From Mesorhizobium sp. B2-8-5 (GTDB taxonomy: Bacteria; Pseudomonadota; Alphaproteobacteria; Rhizobiales; Rhizobiaceae): a stretch of DNA of 64,000 bases. Of the stretch, positions 8,467 to 16,947 are shown one piece after another. A program made the translations under genes and the position numbers. Numbering within the stretch: position 1 is the stretch's first letter; every line of letters starts with the position of its first letter. The stretch spans positions 5,923,501-5,987,500 of the forward strand of contig NZ_CP083951.1 of the NCBI RefSeq assembly GCF_006440675.2. The letters run 5' to 3'. The notes under the pieces were generated by a model. The model was not told where the DNA came from and did no database searches. It saw only the letters and a program-made list of their open reading frames with translations.

Positions 8467-10233
8467 CTAGATGTCGAGCACGAGGCGGGCCGACTTGGCA
8501 CGCGAGACGCAGGTCATGATCTTCGTTCCGGCTTTGCGCTCGGCGTCGTTCAAATAGACGTCCTGATGGTCGGGCTCGCCTTCGATCACCGTCGCCACGC
8601 AGGTGCCGCAGGCGCCCTGCTCGCAAGAGGAGGGCACGTCGATGCCGCTCTCGCGCATGACCTGCAGGATCGTCTTGCCGGCTGGCACCTGCAGCGTGAC
8701 GCAGGAGCGTGCGAGCGCCACTTCGAAGCTCGAACTGTTGTCGATCTTGTTGGTGTTCTTGAAATACTCGAAATGCACGGCGCTGTCGGGCCAGCCCTGT
8801 TCGGCCGCGATTCGGCGCGCCGCCTCTAGCATCGGCCCGGGACCGCAGATGTAGAGGTGCATGCCGTTCCGATAGCCTGTGAGCACGCGGCGAAGCTCGG
8901 CGCCGGTCGCATCCGGCGACAGGCCAAGATGCGGCCTCAGTGACTCGCCGAGCAGCTTCAGGCGATCGGCGAAAGCGAGGTGCTCCTCGCCTTGCGCGAA
9001 ATAGTGCAGCTCATGCGTCAGCTCCTGGTTCTTGAGCGCCTGCGCCATGGCGAGCAGCGGTGTGATGCCGATGCCGCCGGCGACAAAGATCGTCTTGATG
9101 GCATCGCGGCGCAGCGGGAAATTGTTGCGCGGCTCGGAGATCGCCAGGATATCGCCTTCACGCACCGTCTCGTGCATGCATTTCGAGCCGCCCTTCGAGT
9201 CGCGCTCCAGCTTGACGCCGATGGTGAAACTGTCGGTCTCGCCGGGTCCATTGGTGATCGAATACTGGCGGATCTCGCCATTGGGCATATGGACGTCGAT
9301 ATGCGCGCCCGGCTGGAAGGTCGGCAGGATGCCCTTGATCGGCCGCAGCTCGAAACCGGCAATATCGTCGGCCGCCTGCCACTTCCGGCCCACCGTGACC
9401 CGCAGCGCTGCCTTGCGGCCATGCGCGGTCAACTCCGGCATCTCGGCGAGCTCGGCCGACACGCGTTCATAGACCGGCTCGATCGGCGCCGGCGCGGGTG
9501 TATTCGCCACGTCGCGCTCGACCTCGTCGCGCAGTTTTGAAAGCCGTTCATTGTGATGCCGCAGCACGGCGACGCGCGCGGCCCCTTCAGCGTCCCGGTC
9601 GAGAACGCCGCGAATGACGGAACGGTTGGAATCGACTGGCTGGACGAAGAAGACGCCGAGCGTCTCAGTGCCGCCGTCGCGCGAACGAAGCGCCACGGCA
9701 AAATCCTGGCTGGCCTCGACGGTGGTTTCGGCGCCATCGCCATCGATGGCTCCACTGGGCTGGAAGCGATAGGCCTTCAGCGCTTGCGCGATCTTGCCGG
9801 CCGGCGCATTGACCGGAATGCCACGCAACGCGAGCAGCTTGCCCTCGGCGAGGCCCGCGACATTCGGCACCTCGCCCAGCGCCTCTTCCGACGACCAGAT
9901 CAGCCCGTAGCGTTCGACCGCCGGATAGGTACGGTTGGTGATGGTGCGGGCCGGCGCGTCGGCCGGATGCGCAGGGATGTAGGTGCAGCCGGCGGTACGG
10001 TTGGAATAGCGCCAGCCATGATACTGGCACTTCAGCTCGCGACCGTCATTGATGCCGATCGACAGCCTGACGCCGCGATGCAGGCAACGGTTCTCCCAGA
10101 TGTTGACATAGCCGTCATCGGCCCGCCAGACCGCGAACTCGCGACCGAGCAACTGGCCGTGGAACACATGGCGGAACGGCAGGTCATGGGCAGCGGCGAT
10201 CGGATGCCACCGGCTTCGGGCTTCTTCCAACAT
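8467..10233 (-). CDS. Rieske-ferredoxin-flavin reductase fusion (NdmD-like)
   Basis: The 588-residue protein should carry electrons from NAD(P)H to partner oxygenases. Residues 1-130 form a Rieske domain with C50-x-H52 ('RCLHRG') and C69-x2-H72 ('CQYHGW'). After a linker of about 100-230 residues comes an FAD/FMN-binding domain ('RQYSITNGPG'), an NAD-binding domain ('GGIGITPLLAMA', 'YICGPGPMLEAA') and a C-terminal plant-type [2Fe-2S] ferredoxin (C537, C542, C545, C575). Ordinary phthalate/vanillate-type reductases are near 320 residues and lack the Rieske domain; the fused form is that of NdmD. The ATG at 10233 has GGAG 8 nt upstream; a longer frame overlaps the preceding gene. It is flanked by the GST-like and oxygenase genes. 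Confidence 0.88.
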   Translation of the reverse strand: MLEEARSRWHPIAAAHDLPFRHVFHGQLLGREFAVWRADDGYVNIWENRCLHRGVRLSIGINDGRELKCQYHGWRYSNRTAGCTYIPAHPADAPARTITNRTYPAVERYGLIWSSEEALGEVPNVAGLAEGKLLALRGIPVNAPAGKIAQALKAYRFQPSGAIDGDGAETTVEASQDFAVALRSRDGGTETLGVFFVQPVDSNRSVIRGVLDRDAEGAARVAVLRHHNERLSKLRDEVERDVANTPAPAPIEPVYERVSAELAEMPELTAHGRKAALRVTVGRKWQAADDIAGFELRPIKGILPTFQPGAHIDVHMPNGEIRQYSITNGPGETDSFTIGVKLERDSKGGSKCMHETVREGDILAISEPRNNFPLRRDAIKTIFVAGGIGITPLLAMAQALKNQELTHELHYFAQGEEHLAFADRLKLLGESLRPHLGLSPDATGAELRRVLTGYRNGMHLYICGPGPMLEAARRIAAEQGWPDSAVHFEYFKNTNKIDNSSSFEVALARSCVTLQVPAGKTILQVMRESGIDVPSSCEQGACGTCVATVIEGEPDHQDVYLNDAERKAGTKIMTCVSRAKSARLVLDI

Positions 10234-10256
10234 CAATCGTCTCCAAAATGTCCTGG

Positions 10257-11147
10257 TCAGGCTGCAGCCGGGATGACACCGTAGGTCACACCCTTCTGGC
10301 TGAGCCAGCGCCGGTAGGCGATCGCCGACTTGTCGGCGCGGATCGGGGTTTCGGCGCGCGGATCGAGCGGCAGACGCTTCGGCACCTGGTTTTCCAGGAT
10401 CGGCTTGTCCTGGCCGAAGATCGTCTGCTGGAAGCGCTTGATCACCTTGTCTTCGCTGTTCTCGTCCAGCACGCAAAGCAGCATGTGGGCACGTACATGC
10501 TCCTGGTCGACTGGCTGCAGGAAGATGGCGATCACATCGCGCCGGCTCTCGTCGACCGGGCTCGATTTATAGAGCACCGAGCAATAGGGATGCGGCACGC
10601 GGTAGACATAGTCGACATCGGCGCCGCCGTCCGAGGCGGTCGAGGCCATCGGCTGGAAGAAGCGGCAGCGGGTCGCCAGAATCTCGTCGCGGTCGACCGA
10701 AATCTCGACATCGTATTCCTTGACTTCGGTATGCGGTTCGGCGCCGAGGATATCGGTGTGGACATATGGAAAATGGCCCATGTCGAGAAAGTTCTCGATG
10801 GCGCGCGGCGCCGAGACGTTGACGCCGAAGGTCGCGGCGTTGAGCCGGCGCCGGTCGGGCTCGGCATATTCGGGAATCGGGAAGAGGTCGGCCGAAGGCT
10901 CACCCAGCGAGGTCCAGACATAGCCATAGGCGCTTTTCGCCGGCAGCCTATCGGGCGCCGCTACGTGGTCGGCCCGGCGCAGGTCTGGCCGCGAGCGCCA
11001 GACCACCGGCTCACCACTCACGTCGACCGAAAAGCTGAGGCGCTCCTCGAGCAGTACCGTCTGCTGGACGGAGCCGGGGACAGCCTCGGCGATCGCACCA
11101 ATCGGATGCCAGAGATTGAGCACCACAGGGTCCGTGCATTTCGTCAT
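10257..11147 (-). CDS. Rieske-less non-heme iron oxygenase subunit (NdmC-like), copy 2
   Basis: The 296-residue protein resembles the catalytic domain of Rieske N/O-demethylases. The mononuclear iron ligands are expected at D122, H125 and H130 ('NFLDMGHFPYVHTD'), and 'FGQDKPILENQVPKRLPLDP' is the conserved block expected to give the carboxylate ligand. No CxH...CxxH cluster motif is present anywhere, although a remnant of the Rieske scaffold ('AYGYVWTSLGEP') remains. It must therefore take electrons from another protein's Rieske centre, most simply the fused reductase 23 bp downstream. The start at 11147 has AAAGGAAAG upstream. It is paralogous to the next gene upstream. The substrate is unknown; N-demethylation is inferred. 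Confidence 0.82.
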   Translation of the reverse strand: MTKCTDPVVLNLWHPIGAIAEAVPGSVQQTVLLEERLSFSVDVSGEPVVWRSRPDLRRADHVAAPDRLPAKSAYGYVWTSLGEPSADLFPIPEYAEPDRRRLNAATFGVNVSAPRAIENFLDMGHFPYVHTDILGAEPHTEVKEYDVEISVDRDEILATRCRFFQPMASTASDGGADVDYVYRVPHPYCSVLYKSSPVDESRRDVIAIFLQPVDQEHVRAHMLLCVLDENSEDKVIKRFQQTIFGQDKPILENQVPKRLPLDPRAETPIRADKSAIAYRRWLSQKGVTYGVIPAAA

Positions 11148-11181
11148 AATGTCTTTCCTTTGCATGCAGCGGACATCGTGA

Positions 11182-12039
11182 TCAGGCTCGCGCCGGTATG
11201 GCGCCGTAAGTGACGGAGCGATCGCGCAGCCACCGCCGGTAGGAGACCGAGACCGCATCGGCGCGGATCGGTGTCTCGGCGCGCGGATCGAGCGGCAGGC
11301 GCCTGGGAACCTGGTTCTCGAGGATCGGCTTGTCCTGCGCGAAAATCAATTGCATGAAGCTACGCACGGCCGCCGCCTCCATGCCTTCCTTGAGATAGCA
11401 AAGATATGGATGCGCGATGCAGTTCTCTTCGTCCACCGGCTGCACGAAGAGCGTGATGACGTCGAGCCGGTGCTTCTGGATCGGGTTGCTCTTGTAGAGC
11501 GCCACCGTATAGGGCCGGATTACCTTGTAGATGTAATCGACGACGAAACCTTCCTTGGCGGTGGGCGAAGCAACGGGCTGATAGAATTTGCACTCGGTCG
11601 CCAGAACCTCGTCCTGCGCGGTGATCTCGACATTGTAAGGCGCCACTTCGGTGTGCGGCTCCTCGCCCAGCCAGCCGGTGTGAACGAAAGGGAAGTGGCC
11701 CATGTCGAGGAAGTTCTCGACGGCACGCAGGCCGGACACCTTGACCGCGATCGATCCACCACTGACGAGGTGACGATCCGCTTCATTGGCCTCGGGAATG
11801 TAGACGATCTCGCGCCAGGGCTTGTCGAGGCATGCCCAGATGAAGCCGTAACGTTCGGCTGAGTTGACGACGGCGCCATTATCGGCACGGACGACTTCGG
11901 CCTTGTTCACGCGCTTACGGACGACCAGGTCGACGCCGAGCAGCCTTGTCGGAAATAGCATATCCGCGGAGAGCGATTCCTGGTCGGCAACGATATGCCA
12001 GTCGTTCAGAAGCTCCCGGTCGACGCAGTGGGTAGCCAT
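11182..12039 (-). CDS. Rieske-less non-heme iron oxygenase subunit (NdmC-like), copy 1
   Basis: The 285-residue product is the first gene of the leftward operon and a clear paralogue of the next one. Iron ligands are expected at D112, H115 and H120 ('NFLDMGHFPFVHTGWLGEE'), and 'FAQDKPILENQVPRRLPLDP' is conserved. Like its paralogue it lacks both halves of the Rieske [2Fe-2S] motif. I chose the third of three close ATGs (12039) because GGAAGGG sits 6 nt before it, whereas the ATG at 12045 directly abuts that site. The gap to its partner is 34 bp. It would act in the cytoplasm in a complex with the Rieske-containing reductase and probably the GST-like subunit. Confidence 0.82.
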   Translation of the reverse strand: MATHCVDRELLNDWHIVADQESLSADMLFPTRLLGVDLVVRKRVNKAEVVRADNGAVVNSAERYGFIWACLDKPWREIVYIPEANEADRHLVSGGSIAVKVSGLRAVENFLDMGHFPFVHTGWLGEEPHTEVAPYNVEITAQDEVLATECKFYQPVASPTAKEGFVVDYIYKVIRPYTVALYKSNPIQKHRLDVITLFVQPVDEENCIAHPYLCYLKEGMEAAAVRSFMQLIFAQDKPILENQVPRRLPLDPRAETPIRADAVSVSYRRWLRDRSVTYGAIPARA

Positions 12040-12120
12040 CGGCATCCCTTCCAACTCGGCTAGCCCTTCACCATGAACCTAGCCCGGCGTTTCGACATAA
12101 CGAAAACACAAGATTGGATA

Positions 12121-12181
12121 TCAATCAACGATTTTTTGTCAGCCAAATCATATTTTTGTGTTGACAGATTTCGACGATTGA
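12121..12181. promoter_or_regulatory. Candidate operator in the divergent oxygenase/gntR promoter region
   Basis: The 172-bp gap between the oxygenase operon and the GntR gene is AT-rich. It holds an imperfect inverted repeat: TCAATC-aa-CGA...TGTCA at 12121-12141 and TGACA...TCG-ac-GATTGA at 12162-12181. Placement between divergent transcripts suits control by the adjacent GntR protein. This is inferred from symmetry and position only. Confidence 0.4.
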
Positions 12182-12211
12182 CTTCCGATGTATGAATTCT
12201 GAATTTGAGAT

Positions 12212-13129
12212 ATGTCGCATCGCGACGGGGCATGTCTTCACTACGGAAAGCCTGCTGATCATGTCCTCGAACTCGCGGAGAACCGCGCCTTGAGCAGCCG
12301 TTCCCAGACGATAGCGGATGTCCTGACGCGCGCCATCATCGACCATCGGCTGGTACCCGGCTGCAAGCTCGGCGAGCGCGAGCTTTCCGAGATTTTCGAC
12401 GTCAGCCGCATCGTCGTGCGCCAGGCCCTGATCCGGCTCGCCGACGATGGGCTCGCCCAGATCGAGCGCAATCGCGGCGCCTTCGTCGCCAAGCCGAGCA
12501 TGCAGGAAGCGATGGAGATCTACGACGCGCTGACGCTCGTCGAACAAGGCGTCGCCGCCCAGCTCAGCGACCGTCTTGGTCCTGCCGGATGGGCTGAGCT
12601 GCGTCAGCATGTCGAACGCCAGCGCCAGGCTGTCGCCGCCGGCAACGATGCCTTGGCCGACGTGCTCGGCCAGGAATTCCATTCGGTCTTCGTGCGGTTG
12701 AGCCGCAACAAGGTGATGCAGGAAATCCATGCCCAGCTCGTGCGCCGCACGACGCTGCTACGCTCCTTGATCACGGCCGACTTCGATTATTGCAATCTGC
12801 TCGACGACCACTCACGCGTCGTCGACCTTCTCGAAAAGGGCCGGCTGAAACAGGCCATGGACCTGATCGACACACACCACCGCGCGGTGGTGCGCGGCTA
12901 CATCATGGATCGCGAAGTGTACGCGGAAATGACGCCCGCCGAGGCGCTGGCGCCCTATCTCGACGGCAAGGCGGACAGCGCGACGGCGCCGGTCGCGTCG
13001 AGAAGGCCGGCCAAGACATCCGGCAATGGCGACGGCACGGCGCACGTGCATGTCCATCTCCCCAAGCAAGATCCGGCACCGAAAAGCCGGGCGTCAACCA
13101 AAAAAGCCAACAGAGGGTTACAATCATGA
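12212..13129 (+). CDS. GntR family regulator, FCD (FadR C-terminal) subgroup
   Basis: The 305-residue protein has a winged helix-turn-helix at about residues 25-95 ('DHRLVPGCKLGERELSEIF', then 'VSRIVVRQALIRLADDG') and an FCD ligand-binding domain at about 95-230 with the metal/ligand histidines expected near 'EFHSVFVRLSRN' and 'DTHHRAVVRGYI'. A low-complexity tail of about 55 residues, including 'HVHVH', is unusual. Its stop overlaps the start of the BMP-binding protein gene by 4 nt (ATGA), so regulator and transporter are translationally coupled. It is divergent from the oxygenase operon and probably senses the imported substrate or a breakdown product to control both sides. Confidence 0.85.
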   Translation: MSHRDGACLHYGKPADHVLELAENRALSSRSQTIADVLTRAIIDHRLVPGCKLGERELSEIFDVSRIVVRQALIRLADDGLAQIERNRGAFVAKPSMQEAMEIYDALTLVEQGVAAQLSDRLGPAGWAELRQHVERQRQAVAAGNDALADVLGQEFHSVFVRLSRNKVMQEIHAQLVRRTTLLRSLITADFDYCNLLDDHSRVVDLLEKGRLKQAMDLIDTHHRAVVRGYIMDREVYAEMTPAEALAPYLDGKADSATAPVASRRPAKTSGNGDGTAHVHVHLPKQDPAPKSRASTKKANRGLQS

Positions 13130-14220
13130 ACGAGCTGACCAGACGTGGATTCCTGAAATACAGTGGCGCGCTGGGTGCGGCACTTGGCACCGGAGGACTG
13201 AGCGCCATCGCCAGGGCCGATGACGTGCTCAAGATCGGCGTCGTCTATGTCTCGCCGATCGCCGAGATCGGCTGGACCAAGCAGCACAGCCTCGGCGTCG
13301 AGGCGATCAAGTCCGAATTCGGCGACAAGGCGAAACTCACCGTCATCGACAATATCTTCATGCCGCAGGATGCGGAGCGCGTCTTCCGCGAGCTTGCCAG
13401 CGCCGGCAATCAGTTGATCTTCGGCACCAGTTTCTCGCATGGCACGCCGATGCAGAAGGTGGCACCGCGCTTCCCCAAGATCGCTTTCGAGCATTGCTCG
13501 GGCATCGTCCATCTCGCCAATCTCGGCACCTTCGAAGCCAAGTATTATGAAGGCACCTTCGTCGCCGGCGCGGCGGGCGGCTACATGTCGAAGTCGGGCA
13601 AGATCGGCTTCATCGGCGGTTTCCCGATCCCCGACATCGTCGGCCCGGCCAACGCGCTGTTGCTCGGCGCCCAGAGCGTCAACCCGAACGCCACCTGCAA
13701 CGCCATCTTCCTCAATTCCTGGTTCGATCCGGGCAAGGAAAAGGAAGCCGCCAAGACACTGCTTTCCCAGGGCTGCGACGTCATCTGCTCGATGACCGAC
13801 ACGGCGACCGGCGTGCAGGTCGCCGGCGAAGGCGGCGCGTGGTCGATCGGCTACGCCAGCGACATGTCGAAATTCGCTTCCGGCAAGCAGCTCACCTCCT
13901 TCGTGCTCGACTGGACCAGCGACTATGTCGGCGCCGCCAAGGCTGTGGCGGCGGGCAGTTGGAAACCGGAAGTGCGCTGGGACGGACTGGCTGCGGGCGT
14001 GGTCAAGATGGCGCCCTACAATGAAGGCATACCGGCCGACAGCAAGGCCAAGCTGAAGCAGCTCGAAGCCGATATCGGCAGCGGCAAGGTGCATCCTTAT
14101 GGCGGCGAGCTGAAGGATCAGGACGGCGCCGTCAAGGTCGCGGCCGGATCGGTGCTCGACGACGACAGCATCCGCGGCATGAACTGGTTCGTCAAGGGAA
14201 TGATCGGCAAATTGAGCTGA
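13126..14220 (+). CDS. BMP-family ABC transporter substrate-binding protein, Tat-exported
   Basis: The 364-residue periplasmic binding protein starts at 13126 with AGAGGG upstream. It has a twin-arginine signal 'TRRGFLKYSGALGAALG' and a cleavable region ending near 'IARADD'. The mature part opens with 'LKIGVVYVSPIAEIGWTKQH', typical of the BMP (basic membrane protein/PnrA) family, whose characterised members bind nucleosides and purines. 'GFIGGFPIPDI' and 'WFDPGKEKEAAKTLLSQG' are further family features. It is the first gene of a binding protein-ATPase-permease-permease set, coupled to the GntR gene. The binding of a methylated purine or related N-methyl ring compound is inferred from the divergent demethylase operon. 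Confidence 0.87.
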   Translation: MNELTRRGFLKYSGALGAALGTGGLSAIARADDVLKIGVVYVSPIAEIGWTKQHSLGVEAIKSEFGDKAKLTVIDNIFMPQDAERVFRELASAGNQLIFGTSFSHGTPMQKVAPRFPKIAFEHCSGIVHLANLGTFEAKYYEGTFVAGAAGGYMSKSGKIGFIGGFPIPDIVGPANALLLGAQSVNPNATCNAIFLNSWFDPGKEKEAAKTLLSQGCDVICSMTDTATGVQVAGEGGAWSIGYASDMSKFASGKQLTSFVLDWTSDYVGAAKAVAAGSWKPEVRWDGLAAGVVKMAPYNEGIPADSKAKLKQLEADIGSGKVHPYGGELKDQDGAVKVAAGSVLDDDSIRGMNWFVKGMIGKLS

Positions 14221-14314
14221 TCGCATTCGAAGAAACGGGGGCGTCGAACGGCAATTTCCGGCGGCCCCCGTCTGGTTCCCGTCCAACCCCGCTGCAAGCC
14301 CGGCAGGACCCGCC

Positions 14315-15856
14315 ATGCATCCGCGACTAGAATTGCGCAACATCTCAAAGCGCTATCCCGGCGTCGTCGCCAATGACGACGTCTCGCTGTCGATTCAACC
14401 CGGCGAAATCCATGCGGTGCTCGGCGAAAACGGCGCCGGCAAATCGACGCTGATGAAGATAATCTACGGAGCGGCGCAAGCCGATTCCGGTGACATCTAT
14501 TGCGACGGCAAGCTTATCGCGGCGCATAATCCGGCGACGTCGCGCGCGCTCGGCATCGAGATGGTCTATCAGCATTTCGCATTGTTCGAGTCGGTCTCGG
14601 TGGTCGAGAACATCGCGCTGTCGGCGAGCAGCGCCTTCCACTTGCCTTCGCTTGCCGAAAAGATCCGCGAGCTTTCTCTGCGCTACGGCATGCCCATCGA
14701 CCCGTATCGCCAGGTGCATGACCTGTCGGTCGGCGAGCGGCAGCGCGTCGAGGTCGTGCGCTGCCTCTTACAGGCGCCAAAACTCCTGATCCTCGACGAG
14801 CCGACCTCGGTGCTGACGCCGCAGGCCGTGGTCAAGCTGTTCGACACGCTACGGCAGCTCTCGGCCGAAGGCTGTTCGATCGTCTATATCAGCCACAAGC
14901 TCGACGAGGTGCAGGAACTCTGCGACACCGCGACCGTGCTGCGCAACGGCAAGGTCACCGGCACCGCGCGGCCGAAGGAAACGACCTCGCTGGAGCTGGC
15001 CCGCATGATGGTGGGTTCCAGGCTGCCGGAAATGCATGTCAGCCCCGCCATTCCCAGCGACAGGCCGGTGCTCGAGGTCAGAAATCTTTCAGCCGACGCA
15101 CGCGACCATTTCGGCGTCGACCTTAAGGATGTCTCCTTCAACGTGCATGGCGGCGAGATCGTCGGCCTGGCGGGAGTCTCCGGCAACGGCCAGGCCGAGT
15201 TGATCGCGCTGCTCAGCGGCGAGCGCCGGCATGGCCAAGGCGACGCGATCAAAATCAACGGAGCGCCGGCCGCCACCTTGCGGCCCGACGAGCGCCGCAA
15301 GCTCGGCCTCGCCTTCGTTCCCGAGGAACGGCTCGGGCGCGGCGCCGTGCCGTCGCATACGTTGTGGGAAAACGCCGTGCTGACCGCCCATCGCTTCGGC
15401 ACGGTCCGCAAGGGTCTCGTCGACCGCCGCAAGGCCGCCGCCTTCGCCGCCGGCATCATCGACAGGTTCAAGGTCAAGGCCAACGGACCGGGCTCGACGG
15501 CGCAGAGCCTGTCCGGCGGCAATTTGCAGAAATTCATCGTCGGCCGCGAGATCGCGCTGGCGCCGAAATTGCTGCTCGTCTCGCAGCCGACCTGGGGGGT
15601 TGATGTCGGGGCAAGCGCCTTCATCCGCCAGACCATCGTCGACCTGAGCCGCGCCGGCGCCGCGGTGTTCGTCGTTTCGGAAGAACTCGACGAACTGTTC
15701 GAGATCTGCGACCGGCTGCTCGTCATCTGCCAGGGTCGCGTATCGCCGCCGCTGGCGCGCACCAGCACCGACCGCGAGGAGATCGGGCTGTTGATGACCG
15801 GCCGGACCATGGGCCAGGACAAGACAGGGAGCAGCAGCGTTGCGCATCAGGATTGA
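14315..15856 (+). CDS. Duplicated ABC transporter ATPase of the BMP/nucleoside importer
   Basis: The 513-residue protein carries two nucleotide-binding domains in tandem, as in RbsA/YufO-type ATPases. The first is canonical: Walker A 'GENGAGKST' (37-45), signature 'LSVGERQRVEV' and Walker B 'LLILDEPTSVL'. The second is degenerate at Walker A ('GVSGNGQAEL') and Walker B ('LLLVSQPTWGVD') but keeps 'LSGGNLQKFIVGRE', so only one site may hydrolyse ATP well, as is common in this family. It couples ATP hydrolysis to import at the inner membrane. Its 3' end overlaps the first permease gene by 17 nt. Confidence 0.92.
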   Translation: MHPRLELRNISKRYPGVVANDDVSLSIQPGEIHAVLGENGAGKSTLMKIIYGAAQADSGDIYCDGKLIAAHNPATSRALGIEMVYQHFALFESVSVVENIALSASSAFHLPSLAEKIRELSLRYGMPIDPYRQVHDLSVGERQRVEVVRCLLQAPKLLILDEPTSVLTPQAVVKLFDTLRQLSAEGCSIVYISHKLDEVQELCDTATVLRNGKVTGTARPKETTSLELARMMVGSRLPEMHVSPAIPSDRPVLEVRNLSADARDHFGVDLKDVSFNVHGGEIVGLAGVSGNGQAELIALLSGERRHGQGDAIKINGAPAATLRPDERRKLGLAFVPEERLGRGAVPSHTLWENAVLTAHRFGTVRKGLVDRRKAAAFAAGIIDRFKVKANGPGSTAQSLSGGNLQKFIVGREIALAPKLLLVSQPTWGVDVGASAFIRQTIVDLSRAGAAVFVVSEELDELFEICDRLLVICQGRVSPPLARTSTDREEIGLLMTGRTMGQDKTGSSSVAHQD

Positions 15857-16934
15857 ACAGAGGCCGGAGCCTTCCGCCACGATGCGCATCGCCGCGCCGG
15901 TTCTGGCGTCCGTCCTGACGCTGATCGTCGGCTCGGTCTTCTTCGCCTCGCTCGGGCATGATCCGCTGCCGACGCTCTATGCCTTCTTCATCGAGCCGCT
16001 GAGCTCGATGAATGGCCTCTCGGAATGGTTGCTGAAAGCCTCACCGCTGATCCTGATTGCCTGTGGACTGGCGATCGGCTTTCGCGCCAATGTCTGGAAC
16101 ATCGGCGCCGAGGGGCAATTCACGATGGGCGCGATTGCCGCGAGCGGCGTCGGCCTGTTCTGGCCGAACCCGGACAGCGCCCTGCTCTTGCCGCTGATGT
16201 TCCTGGCCGGAATGGCCGCCGGGATGGCCTGGGCGGCGATCCCGGCCTTCCTGCGCTCGCGCATGAACACCAACGAGATCCTGGTCACGCTGATGATGAC
16301 CTATATCGCGACGCTGTTCCTGTCCTATCTGGTGCATGGACCATGGCGCGATCCCGCCGGCTTCAACTATCCGCAGACGGCGCTTCTGCCGGCGGCCGCG
16401 ATGTTTCAGTCCTTCGATCCGGCCTACCGGGTGAACTCCTCGATCTTCATCACTGTCGTCGCCGTGCTTTTGATGTGGCTGTTCGCCGACCGCAGCTTCC
16501 TCGGCTACAAGATGTCGGTCAGCGGCGCGGCCCCGCTCGCCGCTCGCTATGCCGGCTTTCGCGAGTCGGCTGCGGTGTGGATCGGATTGCTGGCTGGCGG
16601 CGCCGCGGCAGGCATTGCCGGCATGGCGGAAGCTGCCGGACCGCTCGGACAGCTTTCGCCGCAGATTTCGCCCGGCTACGGCTTTGCCGCCATCATCGTC
16701 GCCTTCATCGGACGTCTGAATGCCTTCGGCATCGTGCTCGGCGGGCTGTTGATGTCGCTGCTTTTCCTCGGGGGCGAAGGCGTGCAGATGACGCTTGCCC
16801 TGCCCTCGGCCCTGACGCGCATCTTCCAGGGCATCCTGCTGTTATTCCTGCTCGCAGCCGACTTCTTCATTTTCTATCGCATTCGCCTGGTGCGGCCGGC
16901 CCCTGATGCGCATGCGCCCGAGACGGCGCGATAG
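15840..16934 (+). CDS. ABC transporter permease 1 of the BMP/nucleoside importer
   Basis: The 364-residue integral membrane protein has about eight to ten hydrophobic segments and the 'GFRANVWNIGAEGQFTMGA' signature of BMP/branched-chain-type permeases. The TTG at 15840 has GGGAG about 9 nt upstream and overlaps the ATPase gene; an ATG at 15882 is an alternative that removes a polar 14-residue start. It pairs with the following permease to form the inner-membrane channel of the importer. Confidence 0.9.
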   Translation: MRIRIEQRPEPSATMRIAAPVLASVLTLIVGSVFFASLGHDPLPTLYAFFIEPLSSMNGLSEWLLKASPLILIACGLAIGFRANVWNIGAEGQFTMGAIAASGVGLFWPNPDSALLLPLMFLAGMAAGMAWAAIPAFLRSRMNTNEILVTLMMTYIATLFLSYLVHGPWRDPAGFNYPQTALLPAAAMFQSFDPAYRVNSSIFITVVAVLLMWLFADRSFLGYKMSVSGAAPLAARYAGFRESAAVWIGLLAGGAAAGIAGMAEAAGPLGQLSPQISPGYGFAAIIVAFIGRLNAFGIVLGGLLMSLLFLGGEGVQMTLALPSALTRIFQGILLLFLLAADFFIFYRIRLVRPAPDAHAPETAR

Positions 16935-16947
16935 CGGGAGACATCGG

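Noticed and set aside
12955..14343. Long antisense open frame across the BMP-binding protein gene
   Set aside because: A high-GC shadow: the sense gene has a signal peptide, ribosome site and family motifs, while the antisense product is Arg/Ala-rich without a recognisable domain.
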